Below, in pieces: positions 8,867-18,577 of a stretch of DNA of 64,000 nucleotides (within the stretch, counting starts at the first letter, position 1; each line of letters starts with the position of its first letter). The DNA comes from Saccharothrix deserti (GTDB lineage: Bacteria; Actinomycetota; Actinomycetes; Mycobacteriales; Pseudonocardiaceae). The translations under genes and the position numbers were made by a program. The stretch lies in NCBI RefSeq assembly GCF_009769385.1, contig NZ_VKAB01000022.1:62001-126000 (forward strand), read 5' to 3'. The notes beneath the pieces are model-generated. The model searched no databases and was not told the DNA's origin. It saw only the letters and a program-made list of their open reading frames with translations.

Positions 8867-9817
8867 GTGGTGACTATGGGGAGGCTAGTCGCCCGGCGGC
8901 TGCTGTGGGGCGTACCCATGCTGTTGGTCGTCTCGTTCTTCTCCTTCCTGCTGGTGTCGCTCGTTCCCGGTGACCCAGCCCGGTCGGTGCTGGGACCGCT
9001 GGCACCGCAGGAGCAGGTCGACAAGTTGCACCAGCAGATGGGCCTGGACCGTCCGCTGCTGGAGCAGTACCTGGGCTGGTTGGGCGATGCGGCGCGCGGG
9101 GACCTGGGGACGTCGCTGGTCACCGGGACCGGCGTGGGGCAGCTGCTCACGCCGCGGTTGCCCGCCACGCTGTCGCTGATCATCCCGGCGACGCTGACGG
9201 CGGCGCTGTTGGGGATCGCGCTGGGAGTGGCCAGCGCGGTACGCGGTGGCGTGCTGGGGCGGCTGGTCGATGTGCTGTCGATGCTCGGGCTGGCCGTTCC
9301 CGGGTTCTGGCTGGCGCTGGTGCTCGTCTCCTGGTTCGCGGTGCGGTGGCAGTTGTTCCCCGCCACCGGCTACACCGCTTTCGCGGACTCCCCGGTCGAG
9401 TGGCTGCGCTCGCTGGTCCTGCCGGTCGCGGCGGCCTCTCTCGGCGCGGTGACCGCGGTGGCCAAGCAGACGCGGGACTCGATGCTCGACGCGCTCAACC
9501 GCGACTTCGTGCGGGTGATGCAGGCCAACGGTCTGTCTCGCCGGTCGATCGTCTACCGGCACGCGCTGCGCAACGCCGCGATCCCCGTCGTATCCGTCCT
9601 CGGGGTCATTTGCGCGAGCCTGCTCGGCGCGGCTGTGCTGGTCGAGAACATCTTCGGTCTTCCCGGGCTCGGTTCGGGCGCGGCGCAGGCCGCCGTGCAG
9701 CACGACATCCCGCTGCTCCAGGGGACGGTCATCTACTTCACGCTCATCGTCATCGTCGTCGGCTTGGTCGTCGACGTGTGTCACGCCGGGCTCGACCCCA
9801 AGGTGCGTACGACGTGA
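8867..9817 (+). CDS. ABC transporter permease (DppB/OppB type)
   Basis: A 316-aa inner-membrane permease of the peptide/opine/nickel uptake family, with a typical N-terminal helix (RLLWGVPMLLVVSFFSFLLV), the PGDPAR motif after it, and the EAA-loop region (QANGLSRRSIVYRHALRNAA) before the last helices. In actinomycetes this family also carries cello- and other oligosaccharides. It starts with GTG-GTG (8867/8870) after a G-rich ribosome binding region. It is the first gene of the operon and overlaps the next by GTGA. Confidence 0.92.
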   Translation: MVTMGRLVARRLLWGVPMLLVVSFFSFLLVSLVPGDPARSVLGPLAPQEQVDKLHQQMGLDRPLLEQYLGWLGDAARGDLGTSLVTGTGVGQLLTPRLPATLSLIIPATLTAALLGIALGVASAVRGGVLGRLVDVLSMLGLAVPGFWLALVLVSWFAVRWQLFPATGYTAFADSPVEWLRSLVLPVAAASLGAVTAVAKQTRDSMLDALNRDFVRVMQANGLSRRSIVYRHALRNAAIPVVSVLGVICASLLGAAVLVENIFGLPGLGSGAAQAAVQHDIPLLQGTVIYFTLIVIVVGLVVDVCHAGLDPKVRTT

Positions 9818-11736
9818 GCGGGGCCGTCGGCCTCGGGCGCTTCCTCGGTGGCCTGTTGCGGCGCCCACTGGCGCTGGTTTCGCTGCTGTGGCTGCTCGCG
9901 GTCGTGTTCTGCGCCCTGTTCCCGGCCGTGGTGACCAGCCGCGACCCGCTGGAGCAGGATCTGCTCGCCTCGTTGCAGGGTCCGTCCGCGGCGCACCCGC
10001 TCGGTACCGACCGCCTAGGTCAGGACCTGCTCAGCCGGCTCGTGCACGGTGGGGCGAGCACCCTGTGGGGCGTTCTCGTCGCCACAGTGGTCAGCGTCGT
10101 CATCGGCGTCGCCCTCGGCCTGGTCGCCGGCTACCTCGGTGGCTTCGTCGACGCGATCACCGTGCGCATCGCCGAACTGCTGTTCGCCATCCCGGGCGTC
10201 ATCATCCTGCTCGTCGTCTTCGCCGTGTTCCCGAACAACGTCACCGCCGCGATGGTCACCTTCGGGGTCCTGCTCGCCTCCGGTCTGATCCGCGTCGTGC
10301 GTTCCGCGACGATGTCCGTGCGGCAGGAGTTGTTCGTCGCCGCCGCCAGGGTGTCCGGCCTGTCCGACGCGCGGATTCTGTACCGGCACGTCCTGCCGCG
10401 CCTGACCAGCCTGGTCATCGTCCAGGCTGCGTTGATCGCCGCTTTCGCGCTGGTCACCCAGGCCGGCCTGGCGTTCCTCGGCTTCGGGCCGCCGCCGCCC
10501 CAACCGAGCTGGGGTGGTCTGGTCGAAGAGGCGCGCGGCGTCGTGGTGCAGGCCCCGTGGGCGCTGGTCCCTCCGGGAGCGGCGATCGCGTTGACCGTCC
10601 TGGCATTCAGCTTGCTGGGTGACGCCGTACGGGACGCGGCAACTCAGTCGTGGTCTTCGACCAAACTGGTACGGCGCACGGCGAGGCCCAGGGCATCATC
10701 ACCCGGCGACACCGATGAGAGCCCGGCACCGGAGAAGACCCTGCTCTCAGTGCGCCACCTCTCGATAGCCATCCCGCTGCGTTCGGCAACCGGTGACCGC
10801 GCGCTGACGACGGTGGTGGACGACGTCTCCTTCGACATCAGTCCCGGTGAGGTCGTCGGTCTGGTAGGCGAGTCGGGCTGCGGCAAGAGCGTGACCGCGC
10901 TGAGCGTCCTGGGCCTGACCCCGGGCGGCGGCTCGATAACCGGCGGATCCTGCCTCTTCGCCGGAACGGATCTCGTTCGCGCGTCGGCACGGCAGTGGGG
11001 CGAGGTGCGCGGCCGGGGCATCGGGTTCGTCGCACAGGAGCCCATGGTGAGCCTCGACCCCACCGTCCGGGCAGGGGCACAGCTGGCCGAGGCGGTACGC
11101 CGGCACACGAAGGTGAGCCGCCGCGAGGCACGTCAACGCGCCGTCGACCTGCTGCGCAGCGTTCGCCTACCGGACCCGGCCGACGTGGCCCGCCGCTACC
11201 CGCACCAGATGTCCGGGGGCATGGCCCAGCGGGTGGCAATCGCCTTCGCCTTGGCCGGAAGCCCGAGCCTCCTGATCGCCGACGAGCCGACCACCGCTCT
11301 GGACGTCACCGTCCAAGCGGAGATCCTGGCGCTGTTGCGGACGCTGAGCCGCGAACGCGGCATGGCCGTGCTCATGGTGACGCACGACTGGGGCGTCGTC
11401 GCCGAACTGTGCGACCGCGCCATCGTGATGTACGCCGGCCAGATCGTCGAGGCCTGCACGGTGGACAGCATCTTCGCGCAGCCCCGCCACCCGTACACGG
11501 CCGGTTTGCTGCGCTCCGATCCCCACCGGGTGGTCGACGGGGAGCGGCTGCCCACGATCGCGGGTACCGTACCCGCCCCCACCGAGTGGCCGACCGGCTG
11601 CCGATTCGCCGATCGGTGCGACCTCGCCATCACCGACTGCCGCCGGGCACCGGTCCAGCTGAGCGACTCCGGTCCCGCGCACGTGGCTCGCTGCCTGCGC
11701 AGCGACGACCTTCTCCTCCAGACGGTGCCGACATGA
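9814..11736 (+). CDS. ABC transporter permease-ATPase fusion (DppC-DppD type)
   Basis: A single 640-aa chain joining two normally separate subunits. Residues 1-275 are a DppC-type permease (N-terminal helices, HPLGTDRLGQDLLSRL, EAA loop near VSGLSDARILYRHVLPRL). After a ~30-residue linker comes a DppD-type ATPase: Walker A GESGCGKS near residue 351, signature MSGGMAQRV near 466, Walker B LLIADEPTTALD, and the Cys-containing C-terminal oligopeptide-transporter extension. The GTG start at 9814 overlaps the upstream TGA. Fused permease/ATPase proteins of this kind occur in other actinobacteria. There is no sign of a sequencing frameshift. Confidence 0.92.
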   Translation: MSGAVGLGRFLGGLLRRPLALVSLLWLLAVVFCALFPAVVTSRDPLEQDLLASLQGPSAAHPLGTDRLGQDLLSRLVHGGASTLWGVLVATVVSVVIGVALGLVAGYLGGFVDAITVRIAELLFAIPGVIILLVVFAVFPNNVTAAMVTFGVLLASGLIRVVRSATMSVRQELFVAAARVSGLSDARILYRHVLPRLTSLVIVQAALIAAFALVTQAGLAFLGFGPPPPQPSWGGLVEEARGVVVQAPWALVPPGAAIALTVLAFSLLGDAVRDAATQSWSSTKLVRRTARPRASSPGDTDESPAPEKTLLSVRHLSIAIPLRSATGDRALTTVVDDVSFDISPGEVVGLVGESGCGKSVTALSVLGLTPGGGSITGGSCLFAGTDLVRASARQWGEVRGRGIGFVAQEPMVSLDPTVRAGAQLAEAVRRHTKVSRREARQRAVDLLRSVRLPDPADVARRYPHQMSGGMAQRVAIAFALAGSPSLLIADEPTTALDVTVQAEILALLRTLSRERGMAVLMVTHDWGVVAELCDRAIVMYAGQIVEACTVDSIFAQPRHPYTAGLLRSDPHRVVDGERLPTIAGTVPAPTEWPTGCRFADRCDLAITDCRRAPVQLSDSGPAHVARCLRSDDLLLQTVPT

Positions 11737-11840
11737 GCGGGCGGAGCGAGCACGCGGGCGAGCCCGCCATCGGATGGAGCATCAGGCACAGTGCGCTTGG
11801 AGCCTCATGCGCGCCCGCAGCGAAGAGAGGACGGGCATGA
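11733..11840 (+). other. 35-codon mini-ORF bridging two ABC genes by ATGA overlaps
   Basis: A reading frame of 35 codons (MSGRSEHAGEPAIGWSIRHS...) starts with an ATG overlapping the TGA of the fusion gene and stops with a TGA overlapping the ATG of the next ATPase. Both junctions are ATGA. It could keep ribosomes moving between the two genes, or be chance. No homology was recognised. Confidence 0.35.
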
Positions 11841-12862
11841 GCGGCGAGGACCTGCTGAACGTGCGCGGTTTGCGCGTCGACTACGGCCGCGGGCGCGGTG
11901 CCGTGCGAGCCGTCGACGACGTGAGTCTGTCCGTGGCGCCCGGCGAGACGGTTGGCCTGGTGGGTGAGTCCGGGTCGGGCAAGTCCACGATCGGACGGGC
12001 GATCGTCGGGCTCACGCCGGTGGCCGGCGGGGCGATCACCTTTGCCGGCGAGGACATCACCCACGCGCGTCGCGGCCGGCGTCGGGAACTCAGCGCCAGC
12101 CTGCAGATGGTCTTCCAGGACCCGTACAGCTCACTCAACCCCGCCAGGACGGTGGGCGCCACGCTGGCGGAGCCGCTGCTGGCCCGCCGGGAGATCAGCC
12201 CGCGAGAACGTCTGGCGCTGGTGCAGCGGGCCCTGGAGCGGGTAGGGCTTCCGCCCGAGGCGGCGCGGCGCTACCCGGCCCAGTTCTCCGGCGGACAGCG
12301 GCAGCGCATCGCGATCGCCCGGACGTTGGTGGTCTCGCCGCGGCTCGTCGTCTGCGACGAGCCGGTCAGCGCACTCGACCTGTCGATCCAGGCACAGGTC
12401 ATGAACCTGCTCGCGGACCTGCAGGCCGAGCTCGGGCTCAGCTACCTGTTCATCGCCCACGACCTCGGCGTGGTCCGGTACCTGTCGCAGCGCGTCGTGG
12501 TCCTGTACCGCGGGCAGGTCATGGAGTCAGGACCGGCCGCCGGCGTGTACTCCCGCCCCGCGCACCCGTACACCCAGGCGTTGATCGCCGCGGCGCCGAT
12601 CCCCGACCCGAAGGCGGCGAGGGCCCGGCCGGCGGCGGCCGCACCGCGCGAGCAGGCCGAGCGGAACCTCCCCTCGGAGAGCTGTCGATTCGCGTCGCGC
12701 TGCCGATACGTGGTCGACGCGTGCACCCGACAGCGCCCGCCGCTGGTGCCCACCCGGCACGGCGGGCTGGTCGCCTGCCTGCGCCACGAGGAGATCGGCG
12801 CCCCCGCCGCTACCGACCACGCGGCGCCCCCGCGACCCGATCACGCCAACGCCACCCCCTGA
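11837..12862 (+). CDS. ABC transporter ATP-binding protein (DppF/OppF type)
   Basis: A 341-aa cytoplasmic ATPase. Walker A GESGSGKSTIGRAIVG is near residue 43, the Q-loop lies in LQMVFQDPYSSLNP, the signature FSGGQRQRIAIAR is near 150, and Walker B VVCDEPVSALD is near 171. The C-terminal extension with CRFASRCRY is typical of the oligopeptide subfamily. I chose the ATG at 11837 because AGAGAGGACGG sits just upstream and the domain starts there; a longer frame from 11774 adds no conserved sequence. It pairs with the fused ATPase upstream. Confidence 0.92.
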   Translation: MSGEDLLNVRGLRVDYGRGRGAVRAVDDVSLSVAPGETVGLVGESGSGKSTIGRAIVGLTPVAGGAITFAGEDITHARRGRRRELSASLQMVFQDPYSSLNPARTVGATLAEPLLARREISPRERLALVQRALERVGLPPEAARRYPAQFSGGQRQRIAIARTLVVSPRLVVCDEPVSALDLSIQAQVMNLLADLQAELGLSYLFIAHDLGVVRYLSQRVVVLYRGQVMESGPAAGVYSRPAHPYTQALIAAAPIPDPKAARARPAAAAPREQAERNLPSESCRFASRCRYVVDACTRQRPPLVPTRHGGLVACLRHEEIGAPAATDHAAPPRPDHANATP

Positions 12863-12922
12863 CCAGCCGCTTGGCGGCACAGCATCCCCCTCACCCTCCA
12901 CGTTGGACCTCGAAGGAATCTC

Positions 12923-14506
12923 ATGTCGATCCGCTTCATCGGCGCACGACTGGGCAGAACTGCCCGTTGGGCCGCTCTCCCGCTTGCCGCCGTCCTGGTT
13001 CTGACCGCCTGTTCGACTGGTTCCCCCAGCAGCGGTGGCAGCGGCACCTCGGTCGGGGACACCCTCACTTACGCGGTGTCCGGACCACCGACGCTCGACC
13101 CGTACAAGGCCAACCTCGACCCCAACAGCGCGGCGAACATCAACCTGGGCTACGCCGCACTGATCCGGATGAACCCCGACCGGACCTTCACCGGCGACCT
13201 GGCCGAGTCGTTCGGTTACACCGACAAGCAGAACAAGGTCTTCCAGCTGAAGCTGCGCGCTGACGTCAAGTTCGCCGACGGTACGCCGGTGGACGCCGCT
13301 GCCGTGGTCGCCTCACTGGAGTACTTCCGCAAGGTCGGGGTCAACGCCGCCAGTTGGGGCGGCTCGATCTCCAGCATCACAGCGCCGGACTCCTCGACCG
13401 TCGTGATCACCAACAGCACGTCCAACCCGGTGATGCCGATGCTGATGAGTCAGGCACTGCTGTCCGGCTCGATCATCTCCCCGGCGGGACTGGCCGACCC
13501 CGGCAAGCTGGCCCAGCAGACGTTCGGAGCCGGTCCGTACACGTTGGACCCGGCCAACACCGTGCCGAACGACCACTACACCTACACCGCGAACCCCAAC
13601 TACTGGAACAAGGCGCAGCAGCGCTGGAAGAGGGTCGTGGTCCGGATCATCCCCGACGCCAACGCCACGGTGCAGGCGATCCAGGCCAACCAGGTCGACG
13701 CCGCCGCTGTCGGGCCCGACGCCGGACCGGCACTCACCGCCGCAGGCCTGCAGCACGTCAAGGCCGGCACAGCGCTGATGGGCATGGTGCTCGCCGACCG
13801 CGACGGTGCCGTCGCCGCCCCCTTGAAAGACGCGCGGGTGCGCCAGGCCCTCAACTACGCCATCGACCGGGCGGCGGTGACCAAAGCGATCTTCGGCGAC
13901 TTCGCCGAACCGACCAGCCAGACGTCGATCCCCGGCTACGACGGGTACAGCGAGGCGCTGGACGGCCGTTACCCCTACGACCCCGACCAGGCGAAGAGCC
14001 TGCTGTCCGCCGCGGGATACCCCAACGGGTTCACGCTCATCGTCGAGACGCAGGGCTTCTTCGGCATCAACATCGTCACCCAGGCCGTCATCGCCCAGTG
14101 GAAGAAGATCGGCGTCAACGTCGAGCTGACCACCGACGCCCAGCCGCCGCAGTGGATCGCCAACGTGATGGCGCGCAAGTTCCCCGTCACCGGGTTCGGC
14201 TACGGCGCCCTGCCCACATACCTGTCGTCGCAGAACTTCATGCTGCCGACGGCCAACCCCTTCAACCCGTTCGGCACCGGTGACGACCAGCTGAACCAAC
14301 TGCTCGCCCAGGCCGCGGCGGAGCCGGATCCCGCCAAGCAGGCCGCCGCGTACCAGCAGGCCACCACGCGCCTGTCGGAAGTGGCCTGGTTCGCCCCCGT
14401 GGCTCGGGTCGCCGGCATCCTCGTCGTCGGCAAGCGCCTCGCCAACATCGACCAGCCGGGCGGCGGGAACCTGCCCGACGTGCTGTCACTCCGCCCCTCC
14501 GCCTGA
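12923..14506 (+). CDS. Extracellular solute-binding lipoprotein (family 5)
   Basis: A 527-aa binding protein of the SBP_bac_5 family. It has a lipoprotein signal (basic start, LPLAAVLVLTAC lipobox with Cys near residue 30), a Ser/Gly spacer, and the family pattern of a first lobe (PPTLDPYKANLDP), a LNYAIDRAAV helix and a late VPV/WFAPV region. It should capture the substrate at the cell surface for the adjacent permeases. The nearby GH3 enzyme suggests an oligosaccharide rather than a peptide, but ligand specificity cannot be read from sequence. Confidence 0.9.
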   Translation: MSIRFIGARLGRTARWAALPLAAVLVLTACSTGSPSSGGSGTSVGDTLTYAVSGPPTLDPYKANLDPNSAANINLGYAALIRMNPDRTFTGDLAESFGYTDKQNKVFQLKLRADVKFADGTPVDAAAVVASLEYFRKVGVNAASWGGSISSITAPDSSTVVITNSTSNPVMPMLMSQALLSGSIISPAGLADPGKLAQQTFGAGPYTLDPANTVPNDHYTYTANPNYWNKAQQRWKRVVVRIIPDANATVQAIQANQVDAAAVGPDAGPALTAAGLQHVKAGTALMGMVLADRDGAVAAPLKDARVRQALNYAIDRAAVTKAIFGDFAEPTSQTSIPGYDGYSEALDGRYPYDPDQAKSLLSAAGYPNGFTLIVETQGFFGINIVTQAVIAQWKKIGVNVELTTDAQPPQWIANVMARKFPVTGFGYGALPTYLSSQNFMLPTANPFNPFGTGDDQLNQLLAQAAAEPDPAKQAAAYQQATTRLSEVAWFAPVARVAGILVVGKRLANIDQPGGGNLPDVLSLRPSA

Positions 14507-14533
14507 CCACCAGAGACTGTGACCCGGTAAAAC

Positions 14534-14562
14534 GGGCCCGGGACGTTTCTCGTCCCGGGCCC
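14534..14562. terminator. Strong hairpin after the binding-protein gene
   Basis: A perfect 12-bp inverted repeat, GGGCCCGGGACG (14534-14545) and CGTCCCGGGCCC (14551-14562), with the 5-nt loop TTTCT. It lies 28 bp after the stop of the binding-protein gene. It may be an intrinsic terminator, or an attenuating/stabilising hairpin that lowers expression of the downstream GH3 gene relative to the transporter. Confidence 0.75.
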
Positions 14563-14633
14563 CCTCCGCGTGCCGCTTGCCCGCTCCTCGCCGGGATCCG
14601 TCGCATGCATCGATCTCCAGGAGGAGAACCACT

Positions 14634-17150
14634 GTGACCCAGCAACAGGTACGGACCACCGTTGGCGAGGGCGAACTGGCTCGTCGGCTCGCCGCATTGA
14701 GCCTGGAGCAGAAGGTCCGGCTGGTGACCGGGGCCGACGCCTGGGCGCTGTCCCCGGAGCCGTCAGTGGGGCTGCGCCGGCTGGTGATGTCGGACGGGCC
14801 CGCCGGTGTGCGGGGAGAGACCTGGGACGAGCGGCAGCCGTCGGCCAACGTCCCCGCACCCACGGCCTTGGCGGCCACCTGGGACGAGGCCCTGGTACGT
14901 CGGCTGGGTGGGCTGCTCGCGTTCGAGGCCCGGCGCAAGGGCGTGGACGTGCTGCTGGCACCGACCGTGAACCTGCACCGTTCGCCGTATGCGGGGCGGC
15001 ACTTCGAGTGCTTCAGCGAGGATCCGCTGCTGACCGCGCGGATCGGGGTGGCGTACGTTCGCGGGCTGCAGGACGGCGGTGTCGCGGCCACCGTGAAGCA
15101 CTTCGTGGCCAACGACTCCGAGACCGAGCGGATGACACTCGACGCCCGCGTCGACGAGCGGACTCTGCGCGAGGTGTACCTCGCGCCATTCGAAGCGATC
15201 GTCCGCGACGCCGGCGCATGGGCGGTGATGGCCGCGTACAACGCGGTCAACGGGTTCACGATGACCGAGAGTCCGTTGCTGCACCAGGTCCTGCAGGCCG
15301 AGTGGGGCTTCGACGGCGTGACGATGTCCGACTGGTTCGCCACCCGATCCACCGTGGCGGCGGCGAACGCCGGCCTCGACCTGGTGATGCCCGGCCCGCA
15401 AGGGCCTTGGGGCGAGGCCCTGGTCGCCGCCGTCCACAATGGCCTGATAGCCGAGGCGACCGTCGACGAGAAGGTGCTGCGCCTGCTGCGCCTGGCCGCC
15501 AGGGTCGGCGCCCTCGACGGCCTGCCTCCGGCCCCACAACCAGCCACGTACGACGATGCCGCCATCGCCGCGCAGCTGCGCCACGCCGCCGCAGCCGGGT
15601 TCGTGCTGGCCGGCAACCGCGATGGCGCGCTGCCGCTGGCACGCACAGGGCTCCGGCGCGTGGCCGTTCTCGGCCCCAACGCCGAACACGCCCGCACGCT
15701 TGGTGGTGGCAGCGCGACCGTCTGCCCGCCGTACACAGTCTCTCCGCTGGAGGGCCTCCGCACCGCTCTGCGGGGCACCGCGGAGGTCACCCACGCGGTC
15801 GGCGCGCAACCCCACACCCGTACCCCGATCGCCCGCGCGCCCTGGCTGCGACTTCCCGACGGCACCGGCGACGGAGTACGGGTGAGCTTCCTCGCCGCCG
15901 ACGGAACGGTACTCGCAGGCGAAACACGCAGGAGCGGCTCGTACACCTGGCTCGGTTCCTTCGGCCCCGACGTACCGACCCACCGGGTGGCCCGGATCCG
16001 GGTACACACCCGGGTACGGGCCACCGAGCCGGGCGCCTACGAAGTCGGCTGTTCCGGCATAGGCCGCTTCGACTTGGCCGTCGACGGCTCGCCGGCCTTC
16101 GACGCCACACTCCAACTGCCACCCGAAGCCGACATGATGGCCGCCATGGTGGCCCCGCCGCAGCGGACGCACACCGTCCACCTCGACGCGGACGAGGATG
16201 TCGAAGTCATCCTGACCCATCACGTCGAGGCCGCGAGCGAATCCGCTCCGCCCGGCGTCTTCACCAGCTTCCAGCTCAACCTGCAACCGCCACGCGCGAC
16301 TGACGAGGCCGACCTCGAACGGGCCGTGGCGCTGGCCCGTGACGCCGACGTCGCGGTCGTGGTCGTGGGCACGAACGAGGAGGTGGAGAGCGAAGGCTTC
16401 GACCGGACCAGCCTGGCGCTGCCCGGACAACAGGACGAACTGGTACGGCGCGTAGCGGCGGTGAACTCGAAGACCGTAGTGGTGGTCAACTCCGGCGCCC
16501 CGGTACTGCTCCCCTGGGCCGACCACGTCGCCGCGATCCTGCTCGCCTGGTTTCCCGGCCAGGAGTTCGGCAACGCGCTCGCCGACGTCCTGCTGGGCCT
16601 CGTCGAGCCGGGCGGCCGGCTGCCCACCACCTGGCCCGACACCGAACAGGCTCTACCGGCCACACAGCCCACCGACGGTGCGCTGCACTACGACGAGGGA
16701 CTGCACGTCGGATACCGCCGGCACCGGAGCGGCGTCCCGGCACCCCGGTATCCCTTCGGGCACGGACTCGGCTACACGACGTGGGACTACCTGTCGATCG
16801 ACGCACCGCCCACCGAGGAGGTGGACGGGGACGTGAACATCGCCGTCCGCATGCGCAACAGCGGCCAGCGCCCCGGCCGGGAGGTCGTGCAGGTCTACCT
16901 GCGCCGGCCAGGCAGCGCCATCGAACGCCCAGCCCGGTGGCTGGCGGGGTTCACCGCCGTCACCGCCGGACCGGGGGAAGAGGTCACCGCGACGGTACTG
17001 CTGACCGCGCGGGCCTTCCAACACTGGGACACCACAGACCGCCGTTGGAGCCTCGAGCCGGGCACCTTCCACCTCGACGTCGGCTCCTCCGCCGGCGCCG
17101 TACGCCTCACCGCCGATCTCGCCGTCCACACACCAACCGAGCCAACGTGA
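14634..17150 (+). CDS. Glycoside hydrolase family 3 beta-glucosidase with PA14-like insert
   Basis: An enzyme of about 838 aa. The GH3 (alpha/beta)8 domain (residues 10-300) includes the KHFVANDSE motif and the nucleophile region DGVTMSDWF, with Asp near residue 233. The second GH3 domain is split by a PA14/GLEYA-like beta insert at about 400-560. The C-terminus is a fibronectin type III-like domain. No signal peptide is seen, so it probably acts inside the cell on sugars brought in by the neighbouring ABC system. The GTG at 14634 is preferred because GGAGGAG lies 6 bp upstream; a frame open to 14577 lacks a site. Beta-glucosidase is likely, but GH3 also includes xylosidases. Confidence 0.9.
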   Translation: MTQQQVRTTVGEGELARRLAALSLEQKVRLVTGADAWALSPEPSVGLRRLVMSDGPAGVRGETWDERQPSANVPAPTALAATWDEALVRRLGGLLAFEARRKGVDVLLAPTVNLHRSPYAGRHFECFSEDPLLTARIGVAYVRGLQDGGVAATVKHFVANDSETERMTLDARVDERTLREVYLAPFEAIVRDAGAWAVMAAYNAVNGFTMTESPLLHQVLQAEWGFDGVTMSDWFATRSTVAAANAGLDLVMPGPQGPWGEALVAAVHNGLIAEATVDEKVLRLLRLAARVGALDGLPPAPQPATYDDAAIAAQLRHAAAAGFVLAGNRDGALPLARTGLRRVAVLGPNAEHARTLGGGSATVCPPYTVSPLEGLRTALRGTAEVTHAVGAQPHTRTPIARAPWLRLPDGTGDGVRVSFLAADGTVLAGETRRSGSYTWLGSFGPDVPTHRVARIRVHTRVRATEPGAYEVGCSGIGRFDLAVDGSPAFDATLQLPPEADMMAAMVAPPQRTHTVHLDADEDVEVILTHHVEAASESAPPGVFTSFQLNLQPPRATDEADLERAVALARDADVAVVVVGTNEEVESEGFDRTSLALPGQQDELVRRVAAVNSKTVVVVNSGAPVLLPWADHVAAILLAWFPGQEFGNALADVLLGLVEPGGRLPTTWPDTEQALPATQPTDGALHYDEGLHVGYRRHRSGVPAPRYPFGHGLGYTTWDYLSIDAPPTEEVDGDVNIAVRMRNSGQRPGREVVQVYLRRPGSAIERPARWLAGFTAVTAGPGEEVTATVLLTARAFQHWDTTDRRWSLEPGTFHLDVGSSAGAVRLTADLAVHTPTEPT

Positions 17151-17181
17151 ATCCGTTGCTGCGGATCGGCGACCGGTGGTG

Positions 17182-17215
17182 TCCGCCGGCGCCCCGACCG
17201 CGGGGCACCGGCGGA
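17182..17215. terminator. Bidirectional terminator between convergent genes
   Basis: A 14-bp stem (TCCGCCGGCGCCCC against GGGGCACCGGCGGA, one G-T position) with a 6-nt loop lies between the stops of the GH3 gene (17150) and the PhoX-like gene (17230). Confidence 0.7.
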
Positions 17216-17229
17216 GAGGTCGTGTCAGT

Positions 17230-18384
17230 TCACAGGGAGGTGCGGAAGGGACCCGTGATCTCGTAGGTGATGCCGCCGCCGCTGCTGCCGGTGGTGCCGC
17301 GCTGGGACGAGAAGTACAGGCGGTTGCCCGCGGGGTTGAAGGCGACGCCGCAGAGCTCCGACGAGCTCTGGTTCGTCACGCGGACGAACGGGGCGACGAC
17401 GTCGTCGGGGGTGATGACGCAGATCTCCATGTTGCCGCCGTCCTCGGCGACGTACAGGTCGCCCACGGTGGCACCGGTGATGTTGTCCACGCCGGTCAGC
17501 GGCGGGTTGGTGGTCAGGTTGTCGTCGTAGGCGACGGCGATGGTGTTGTCGACCGCGTCGTAGGCCCACACCTTGTTGTCGCCCTTGGTGGTGAAGAAGC
17601 AGGTGCCGTTGCGGTAGTAGCAGCCCTCGCCGCCGTTGAACACCTTCATGCCCGACACCTGCTTGCGAGTCCGGGTGGGGCCGCCGTCCGGGTCCGGCAC
17701 GTTCGCCCAGGACAGCACACCGTTGACCTCCTTGAGCACCTGCAGGGTGCCCGAGGAGAGGTCGCCCCAGGTGGTGGGGACGAACCGGTAGAAGCCGCCG
17801 TCGCTCTCGTCCTCTGTCAGGTAGATCACCTTGCGGTCCGGGTCGGCGGCCGCGGCCTCGTGCTTGAACCGTCCCATCGCGTCCCGGCGCACGGCGGACT
17901 TCACGCCGAACGGGTCGGTCTCGAAGACGTAGCCGCGGTCGGTCTCCTCGCACGACAGCCAGGTGTTCCACGGGGTGGCGCCGCCCGCGCAGTTGCGGGT
18001 GGTTCCGGAGAGGATGGTGTAGGCGCCGACGACGTTGGCGTTGCTGTCGAAGCGCAGGGCGCTGACGCCGCCCGCGCCGAGGCCCATCTCGGCGTTGGAC
18101 ACGTAGATCCACCCCGTGCCGTCGGCGAGGCACGCACCGCCGTCCGGTGCGCTGTGCCAGACGTGGTTCGTGCCGGGCACGGTCTGGGTGGAGCGCGCGA
18201 TCACCCGGCTGGTGAAGCCCTGCGGCAGCATGATGCCGTTGGCGTCGGCCGCTTGGAGCGATCCGTACGGGCTCGGTCCGGTCTGTGCCGGGTACCCCAT
18301 CGCCTCCGGCCAAAGGGTGAACCCGAAGGCCACCGAGGTACCCGTGCCTACGACTGCCGTGCGGAGGAATGTACGACGATCCAC
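17230..18384 (-). CDS. PhoX-family (DUF839) secreted protein, putative alkaline phosphatase-like
   Basis: A 384-aa protein with a Tat-type leader (VDRRTFLRTAVVGTG) and a beta-propeller body of the PhoX/DUF839 family: HVWHSAPDGGACLADGTGW, the Glu-rich SCEETDRGYV segment and TEDESDGGFYRFVP, which correspond to metal-ligand and active-site regions of PhoX phosphatases. The GTG at 18384 was chosen because GGAAGGAGAGCAGC precedes it and the twin-arginine follows at once; the longer frame to 18504 is leaderless. Its role in phosphate release outside the cell is inferred from the family. Confidence 0.82.
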   Translation of the reverse strand: MDRRTFLRTAVVGTGTSVAFGFTLWPEAMGYPAQTGPSPYGSLQAADANGIMLPQGFTSRVIARSTQTVPGTNHVWHSAPDGGACLADGTGWIYVSNAEMGLGAGGVSALRFDSNANVVGAYTILSGTTRNCAGGATPWNTWLSCEETDRGYVFETDPFGVKSAVRRDAMGRFKHEAAAADPDRKVIYLTEDESDGGFYRFVPTTWGDLSSGTLQVLKEVNGVLSWANVPDPDGGPTRTRKQVSGMKVFNGGEGCYYRNGTCFFTTKGDNKVWAYDAVDNTIAVAYDDNLTTNPPLTGVDNITGATVGDLYVAEDGGNMEICVITPDDVVAPFVRVTNQSSSELCGVAFNPAGNRLYFSSQRGTTGSSGGGITYEITGPFRTSL

Positions 18385-18577
18385 GCTGCTCTCCTTCCAG
18401 TGCAACGGATTCCGCCCTTGGACTGCGCCCCGTGCCGATCTACGGGTCGAGTCAAGACAGCCAAGGTGAACGTGGCGTACACCGGGATGTGAACCGAGCC
18501 GCAACGGCCGGGTACAGCGCAGTGCCCGAAAACGAGGAACGAACAGGTTGATCGCAGCGGCGACGAATTCGCGGGCA

